From an uncultured Pelagibacteraceae bacterium (lineage in GTDB: Bacteria > Pseudomonadota > Alphaproteobacteria > Pelagibacterales > Pelagibacteraceae): DNA of 64,000 nt. Shown here piece after piece: positions 59,073 to 64,000 of the stretch. The translations under genes and the position numbers were made by a program. The stretch's first letter is position 1. The number at the start of each line of letters is the position of its first letter. Below the pieces are notes generated by a model, which did not search any database, was not told the DNA's origin, and saw only the letters and a list, made by a program, of their open reading frames with translations. The stretch lies in contig CACLYO010000003.1 in NCBI GenBank assembly GCA_902611145.1, positions 1-64,000 on the forward strand. The letters are read 5' to 3'.

Positions 59073-60200
59073 ATGTCTTTTGAATCTGAAGTTTCTAATT
59101 GGAAATATTCAAATTTTTTAATAAATAAAAGAACTAAATTTAGTAAAAATAATATTTTATCTATACTTTCAAAAAATGAAATGGATGAAGCGTATAGGAT
59201 TATATCAACTTGGGATAACTATTCTCCTACTCCATTAATATCTTTAAATAAACTTTCTGAAAAATTAAAAATAAATAAAATTTTTTATAAAGATGAATCT
59301 AAAAGATTTAATTTAAAATCCTTTAAAGCTCTGGGTGGAGCTTATGCTGTTGAAAAGGTTTCAAGAGGAAATAAAGAGATAGTAATTTCAACTGCCACAG
59401 CTGGAAATCATGGGAGATCTGTTGCCTGGGGATCAAAAAAATTAGGACTTAAATGCAAAATTTTTATTAGCGAATATGTTAGCGAGTTTAGAGCAAAAGT
59501 AATGAGAAGTTTTGGTGCGGATGTAATTAGAGTAAAAGGAAATTATGATGCGTCTTTAAAAGAATGTATTAAACAATCAAAACAAAACAATTGGCAAATC
59601 GTCCAGGATGTCGCGTGGCAAAATTATAAATTGGTTCCGAAATTAACTATGGCAGGTTACTCAGTAATGATGAAAGAAATTTCAGAACAAATAAATAACG
59701 AACAAATTTCACATGTAATACTTCAAGCAGGAGTTGGTGGAATGGCTGCCGCGATGGTGGCTGGTATAGCTAGATATTTAGATAATGTTCCTAAAATTAT
59801 TGTAGTAGAACCTGACAGCGCAGCGTGTGTTTTGGAAAGTGTTAAAGCTGGTGAAATAAAAAAAATCTCTATTAAAAAAGAAAGCTTAATGGGCGGAATG
59901 TCTTGTGATGAAGTTTCATTAGTTCCTTGGGAAATACTAAAAAATTCAGTAAGCTACTGCATAACTGTTTCGGATGATTATATATCTAAAACTGTTAAAT
60001 TTCTTTCAAATTCTAAATTTAGTGATGAGAAAATTGTTGGAGGAGAATGTTCAACACCAGGCATTATAAGTTTAACTGGCCTATGTAATGACTCTAAAAT
60101 TAAAAATGAAATAAATTTAAATGAAAACTCTAATGTACTTTTATTTGGTTGTGAAGGAGATGCGGATGAAGAACTGTATCAAAAATTATTAAATGCATAA
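59073..60200 (+). CDS. PLP-dependent diaminopropionate ammonia-lyase-like
   Basis: YSPTPLISLNKLSEKLKINKIFYKDESKRFNLKSFKALGGAYAV (PLP Lys), TATAGNHGRSVAWGSKKLG, QAGVGGMAAAMVAG, GGECSTPGIISLTG. Confidence 0.85.
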   Translation: MSFESEVSNWKYSNFLINKRTKFSKNNILSILSKNEMDEAYRIISTWDNYSPTPLISLNKLSEKLKINKIFYKDESKRFNLKSFKALGGAYAVEKVSRGNKEIVISTATAGNHGRSVAWGSKKLGLKCKIFISEYVSEFRAKVMRSFGADVIRVKGNYDASLKECIKQSKQNNWQIVQDVAWQNYKLVPKLTMAGYSVMMKEISEQINNEQISHVILQAGVGGMAAAMVAGIARYLDNVPKIIVVEPDSAACVLESVKAGEIKKISIKKESLMGGMSCDEVSLVPWEILKNSVSYCITVSDDYISKTVKFLSNSKFSDEKIVGGECSTPGIISLTGLCNDSKIKNEINLNENSNVLLFGCEGDADEELYQKLLNA

Positions 60201-60687
60201 AAATTTTATGAAAAAAAATCTATCTTTAATAATAATCTTTTATCTCTCCTTAATTACACTTTCTTACGGAGCGGCAAGCTCAGGAGGAAATGGAGCTGTT
60301 AGTTCTTCTTCAAATTATGATAAAGGAGCCTACTTAATTAAAAAGGCTAAAAAACTTGAAAAAAAGGGTAAAACTGAAAAAGCAAAAAAAAGATATGAAA
60401 AGGCTCTTAGTTATTTAATTAAGTCTAATGAAAAAAAACCAAACCAACCTGACACACTTAATTATTTAGGATTTGCTCTTAGAAAGCTAGGAGATTTTAA
60501 AGAAGCTGAAAAGTATTATTTGCAGGGACTCAATATTAAACCAGATCATAATGGAATTAATGAATATCTAGGTGAGCTATATATTCAGACTAATAGACTT
60601 GATCTTGCTGAAGGAAGACTAGAAGTACTTAAAAATTGCAAATGTGAAGAATATGAAGAGTTAAAAGAACTATTAGAAAATAATTAA
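60193..60687 (+). CDS. TPR-repeat secreted protein
   Basis: Signal peptide; KAKKRYEKALSYLIKSNEKKPNQPDTLNYLGFALRKLGDFKEAEKYYLQGLNIKPDHNGINEYLGELYIQ. Confidence 0.85.
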   Translation: MHKNFMKKNLSLIIIFYLSLITLSYGAASSGGNGAVSSSSNYDKGAYLIKKAKKLEKKGKTEKAKKRYEKALSYLIKSNEKKPNQPDTLNYLGFALRKLGDFKEAEKYYLQGLNIKPDHNGINEYLGELYIQTNRLDLAEGRLEVLKNCKCEEYEELKELLENN

Positions 60688-60688
60688 T

Positions 60689-61081
60689 ATGCATATTTTT
60701 GAAGTGCTTGGAAGAATATTTATATCATTTCTCTTTTTAGTTGAGGCTGTAAGAAAATTTTTAGACCCAGATATGAGTATGATGTATATGTCGGATCATG
60801 GTGTTCCTGAGTTTCTCTTTTATCCTTCTCTGGTTTTTGAACTGATATTGCCTTTATTTTTAATAGCTGGCTACTATACAAAAATTGTTTCTTCATTATT
60901 AGCATTGTTCGTGTTAACTGTCACTTTCATTTTTCATGGTCATCATATTTTTACTGAAAGTTTGCAACTTACAATTTTTTTAAAAAACTTTGCTATATTC
61001 GGCGGATTACTAGTCATAATTGCAAACAAGCCTCAAATTTGTAGCGTAGATTATTATTTAAAATTTAAAAAAGGTAATTAA
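60689..61081 (+). CDS. DoxX-family membrane protein
   Basis: LGRIFISFLFLVEAVRKFLDPDMSMMYMSDHGVPE, LFLIAGYYTKIVSSLLALFVLTVTFIFHGH. Confidence 0.78.
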   Translation: MHIFEVLGRIFISFLFLVEAVRKFLDPDMSMMYMSDHGVPEFLFYPSLVFELILPLFLIAGYYTKIVSSLLALFVLTVTFIFHGHHIFTESLQLTIFLKNFAIFGGLLVIIANKPQICSVDYYLKFKKGN

Positions 61082-61083
61082 CT

Positions 61084-61530
61084 TTGCCAAATCAAAAAGA
61101 ACAAATTTATAAACTATTTGAACCTCAGCTAACACCAAAAGAAATGCTTAGCTATGGTGTATTTGGAGGATCTTACTTTAATAAAAAACAAATAAAAGAA
61201 TTTCCAAAATCTTGGTTTAAAAATGCAAAGTTGAGTAAAAATTTTGACGTAAATTTAAATCGTTTTAGAGTTAAATCTGGTTTAACAAGAAAGCATTGGA
61301 TGGAAAAAGGATGGATTTTTAAAGAAGATCCTTTAGGTTGGTTTCAGTGGTACTGTAGATTTTGCAATGGAAGAAGAATTATACGTATAGATGAAATTCA
61401 AATAAAAAGATGGAAAAATTTTAGAAGACATGTTCTTGCAATTAAAAAAAATTGTGAAATTGGAGATTTGGGTTGCAGAAGAAGGCAGCGACAAGCTATT
61501 CTTCAATGGGCTTACAATCCTTTTATTTAA
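61084..61530 (+). CDS. Conserved-looking basic protein of unknown function (TTG start)
   Basis: Tightly spaced after DoxX-like gene; LGWFQWYCRFCNGRRIIRIDEIQIKRWKNFRRHVLAIKKNC. Confidence 0.65.
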   Translation: MPNQKEQIYKLFEPQLTPKEMLSYGVFGGSYFNKKQIKEFPKSWFKNAKLSKNFDVNLNRFRVKSGLTRKHWMEKGWIFKEDPLGWFQWYCRFCNGRRIIRIDEIQIKRWKNFRRHVLAIKKNCEIGDLGCRRRQRQAILQWAYNPFI

Positions 61531-61767
61531 TTATTTTAATAATTTTCTGTAAGCGAATATAACAGCAAAAACTATTATTAAAGCAGCAACACCCTGTTCT
61601 CCAAGACTGTTTAATAAACTAATCAAATTTGCTGTAACTTTTGAACCAAAAAAAGCTACATTTGGCCCAAATAATATTTCTGCAATAACAGAAACAGCTA
61701 ATAAAAGAACACCAACTTCAAGGAACTTGTTAAGATAACCAACTATCTTATTTATCCATGAATTCAT
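61531..61767 (-). CDS. Small two-TM protein, paralogue of 61867-62082
   Basis: MNSWINKIVGYLNKFLEVGVLLLAVSVIAEILFGPNVAFFGSKVTANLISLLNSLGEQGVAALIIVFAVIFAYRKLLK. Confidence 0.7.
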   Translation of the reverse strand: MNSWINKIVGYLNKFLEVGVLLLAVSVIAEILFGPNVAFFGSKVTANLISLLNSLGEQGVAALIIVFAVIFAYRKLLK

Positions 61768-61784
61768 AATTCTCCTTGGTTTAA

Positions 61785-61819
61785 GATTCCCTAATTTTAG
61801 CGAAGAAAATTAGGGAATC
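61785..61819. promoter_or_regulatory. 14-bp perfect inverted repeat between the two small membrane-protein genes
   Basis: gattccctaatttt-(agcgaag)-aaaattagggaatc; no strong T-tract after it on the minus strand. Confidence 0.6.
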
Positions 61820-61866
61820 AATTTAACTACTAAGAGGGAAAAAACTACCTCAATTCTTAAGTGTAG

Positions 61867-62082
61867 CTATTTATATAGGTTCAGAATTATTATAGCTGCA
61901 ACTAAACCTACAATACCCGCATCTCCTAGTCCTTGCACTAGGCCTACTATATTGTCTGCTACTCCTCCTACAAATGGAACGTTTCCACCTAAAAGAGAAA
62001 CAACGATACCTAGTCCAAGTAAAGCTATAACCACACTGGTTAAACTATTTATAGTCCCAGTAAGGCCTGATAATATTTTCAT
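61867..62082 (-). CDS. Small hydrophobic two-TM protein (71 aa)
   Basis: MKILSGLTGTINSLTSVVIALLGLGIVVSLLGGNVPFVGGVADNIVGLVQGLGDAGIVGLVAAIIILNLYK; RBS gggagc upstream. Confidence 0.7.
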   Translation of the reverse strand: MKILSGLTGTINSLTSVVIALLGLGIVVSLLGGNVPFVGGVADNIVGLVQGLGDAGIVGLVAAIIILNLYK

Positions 62083-62110
62083 ATTTAGCTCCCTTTGTTG
62101 TTTAACATTT

Positions 62111-62160
62111 GCTACCGAATCAACCAGCAGCGTTAATATAACGCTAACATAATTGGTAGC
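62111..62160 (-). promoter_or_regulatory. Structured 5' leader of 71 aa gene (nested inverted repeats)
   Basis: Outer gctacc/ggtagc (62111-62116, 62155-62160) enclosing agcgtta-ata-taacgct hairpin (62129-62145). Confidence 0.5.
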
Positions 62161-62177
62161 GATTGAAATGGTAATTA

Positions 62178-62196
62178 ACCCTTATAAAATAAGGGT
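62178..62196. terminator. Short hairpin downstream of the YjbQ-like gene
   Basis: acccttat-aaa-ataagggt 8-bp stem, weak T-tract. Confidence 0.4.
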
Positions 62197-62212
62197 AATA
62201 ATGTGAAAAAAA

Positions 62213-62632
62213 CTAATCTCCAATATAATGATGAATTAGCGTCCTAGTGTGTGATTCTAACCTATGTTCAAACAAATAAAGTCCCTGCCAAGTTCCTAAC
62301 AATAATTCTTTATCTTTAATGCTTAAAGATATCTGGTTATTAGTGAGAGCTGATTTAATATGAGCTGGCATATCATCTTTTCCTTCAGTTGTATGAATGT
62401 ATAGGTCATTTTTCATTGGCGCCAACTTATCAAAATAATTTATTAGATCTTTTTGAACATCTGGGTCTGCATTTTCTTGTACTATTAAAGAGGCGCTTGT
62501 ATGTTGAATGCTTATATTTATTAAACCATTATTAAATTGATTTTTCCTTATCCACTCCAATGTTTTTTCAGTAAATTCATATAATTTTTGACCATTGGTT
62601 GATATTTTAAGATTAAAAAATTTTTGAATCAT
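62213..62632 (-). CDS. YjbQ/UPF0047 family protein
   Basis: LINISIQHTSASLIVQENADPDVQKDL, TTEGKDDMPAHIKSALTNNQISLSIKDKELLLGTWQGLYLFEHR. Confidence 0.93.
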   Translation of the reverse strand: MIQKFFNLKISTNGQKLYEFTEKTLEWIRKNQFNNGLINISIQHTSASLIVQENADPDVQKDLINYFDKLAPMKNDLYIHTTEGKDDMPAHIKSALTNNQISLSIKDKELLLGTWQGLYLFEHRLESHTRTLIHHYIGD

Positions 62633-63060
62633 TTGATCTTGCTTTTAAAATCTATTCCATATTCTGACCGTGGGCCTTTTCTTAGACCAAATGGACCTGC
62701 TATAAAAATTGTTAAAGGTTTTGTTCCAGGTCTTAAGTCTACTCTATGAAAATTATTAGCAGATCTAAAACCTATATAGCCTGCTGGTCTCCAAAATTTT
62801 CCCGTTTTGGTTGTTTCCCAGTAACCATCTCTTAAAACAATTGTAATATAAGGGCATAAATGATTATGAACTCCCTCTCCATGGTCATCATCCAGCATTT
62901 CATGAATTAATATATTAAATGGAAACCATTTAGGTCTATGTCTAAATAGAACATAATATCTATTCATCCAAGGTTTTGCTTTGTCAAAATCTGGGTGAGA
63001 TGGGCCTCTATCCAATACAGTTTTTTTTCTTCCTAACTTGTCAAGTAATTTTAAAAACAT
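62629..63060 (-). CDS. Cupin-like protein of unknown function
   Basis: EMLDDDHGEGVHNHLCPYITIVLRDGYWETTKTGKFWRPAGYIGFRSANNFHRVDL (H-x-H and distal H). Confidence 0.65.
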   Translation of the reverse strand: MFLKLLDKLGRKKTVLDRGPSHPDFDKAKPWMNRYYVLFRHRPKWFPFNILIHEMLDDDHGEGVHNHLCPYITIVLRDGYWETTKTGKFWRPAGYIGFRSANNFHRVDLRPGTKPLTIFIAGPFGLRKGPRSEYGIDFKSKIK

Positions 63061-63061
63061 A

Positions 63062-64000
63062 TTAATTTAACTTTATTATTGAATTATCTTTAATTATAAA
63101 AAGATTTTTTTCAATAACTATTGGTCTTGAAATTTTCTCACCATCTATTTTTAGAACAGATTTAGTAACGCCAGTTGAAATATCAATAACGAATAATCTT
63201 CCATTCGCAGTGGTTAAATAAATATCTTTTTTTCCAACAATAAAACCAACAGGTTTAAATTTTTTAATTTTTTTCTCTTTAATATTTTTTAATACATTTG
63301 TACTTCTAATAAGATTTCCTGTTTTATTATCAATAATAACAAAAAAACCTTCATTAGTTATTGAAAAAATTAAATTATTGATAAATGTTGACGTTAACTC
63401 AGAATTAATCTTTTGCTTCCAATTTATAATACCCGTATTAACATCTATTGAAAAAAAATCGTTCATATTATTTGATAAAAAAATTGAGTTTCCGCCAATT
63501 ATAAGATCGGCATTTTTTAAAAATAATGCATCTTCATAAATTGTATTTTTTTGCGTAGGTGTCTGCCATCTTAGATCACCTGTATATAAATCTAATGCTG
63601 TAATATCTCCTAAAGAATTATTAAATATGACATTATCATTTTTTATTACTAAGGAGTTTTTTTTCAATGATTTAATAAATGGTTTTTCAGTCTTGAAAGA
63701 CCAAATAACTGAACCATCTTTTATTGAAAAACATTTTATAACATTTTCAGAATCAACAATAAAAAATTTATCTTTAAATATTTTTATTTGAGAATTAAAA
63801 GGAGCATTATTATTTTTTGACCATATAATTTCACCAGAATTAATATCAAGCGCATAATATTTTGCAAGCGTGTCTGCTACTATCAAATAATTTGAATTAA
63901 TTGAAAAAAATAAAATTGGATTCTTTTTTTTTTCAGTTTTAGAATAATTATTTTTTTTCCATTTTAGTTTTGCTTTATTATCAAATTTTAATATATTGCC
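63062..64000 (-). CDS. PQQ-like beta-propeller protein, BamB-like, 5' end truncated by window edge
   Basis: Blades YYALDINSGEIIWSKNNNAPFNSQ, DITALDLYTGDLRWQTPTQ, FFSIDVNTGIINWKQKI, LFVIDISTGVTKSVL; frame remains open to base 64000 (GNILKFDNKAKLKWKKNNYSKTEKKKNPILFFSINSNYLIVADT...). Confidence 0.75.
   Translation of the reverse strand, partial: GNILKFDNKAKLKWKKNNYSKTEKKKNPILFFSINSNYLIVADTLAKYYALDINSGEIIWSKNNNAPFNSQIKIFKDKFFIVDSENVIKCFSIKDGSVIWSFKTEKPFIKSLKKNSLVIKNDNVIFNNSLGDITALDLYTGDLRWQTPTQKNTIYEDALFLKNADLIIGGNSIFLSNNMNDFFSIDVNTGIINWKQKINSELTSTFINNLIFSITNEGFFVIIDNKTGNLIRSTNVLKNIKEKKIKKFKPVGFIVGKKDIYLTTANGRLFVIDISTGVTKSVLKIDGEKISRPIVIEKNLFIIKDNSIIKLN

Noticed and set aside
62111-62160. tRNA-like cloverleaf
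   Set aside because: Nested inverted repeats but no tRNA arm spacing, no T-loop GTTC/GATTC arrangement and no acceptor end consistent with a tRNA.
1-64000. CRISPR arrays, transposases, integrases, rRNA, tRNA
   Set aside because: None recognised on reading; short A/T-rich repeats present are expected from base composition.

Overview
AT-rich, gene-dense 64 kb window that looks like a SAR11 / Candidatus Pelagibacter-type alphaproteobacterial chromosome (inference from composition, very short intergenic gaps and gene content; no rRNA, tRNA, CRISPR or transposase was recognised). It is dominated by catabolism of methylated amines and related osmolytes. Recognisable parts are an L-carnitine dehydrogenase-like gene, a DddP-like DMSP lyase, a Rieske oxygenase, a dimethylglycine/sarcosine dehydrogenase-like flavoprotein, a betaine-homocysteine methyltransferase, a ProX/ProW-type betaine transporter, a MetF-like plus GcvT/DmdA/LigM-like pair, a soxBDAG-type heterotetrameric oxidase, formate-THF ligase, TMA monooxygenase (tmm), a TMAO transporter (tmoXVW-like), TMAO demethylase (tdm), gamma-glutamylmethylamide synthetase (gmaS), N-methylglutamate synthase (mgsABC) and an Amt transporter. 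The less-explained parts are (i) the MetF/GcvT-like putative demethylase pair, (ii) a translationally coupled unknown cluster (M19 dipeptidase / 553 aa unknown / DUF3726-like / 55 aa zinc-ribbon protein absent from the ORF track), (iii) an oxygenase-nucleotidyltransferase-kinase set around two autotransporters, (iv) two paralogous tiny membrane proteins with structured RNA leaders, and (v) an unknown FAD oxidase directly after tdm that could fill the dimethylamine step. Functions are assigned by reading the translated proteins; no searches were run.
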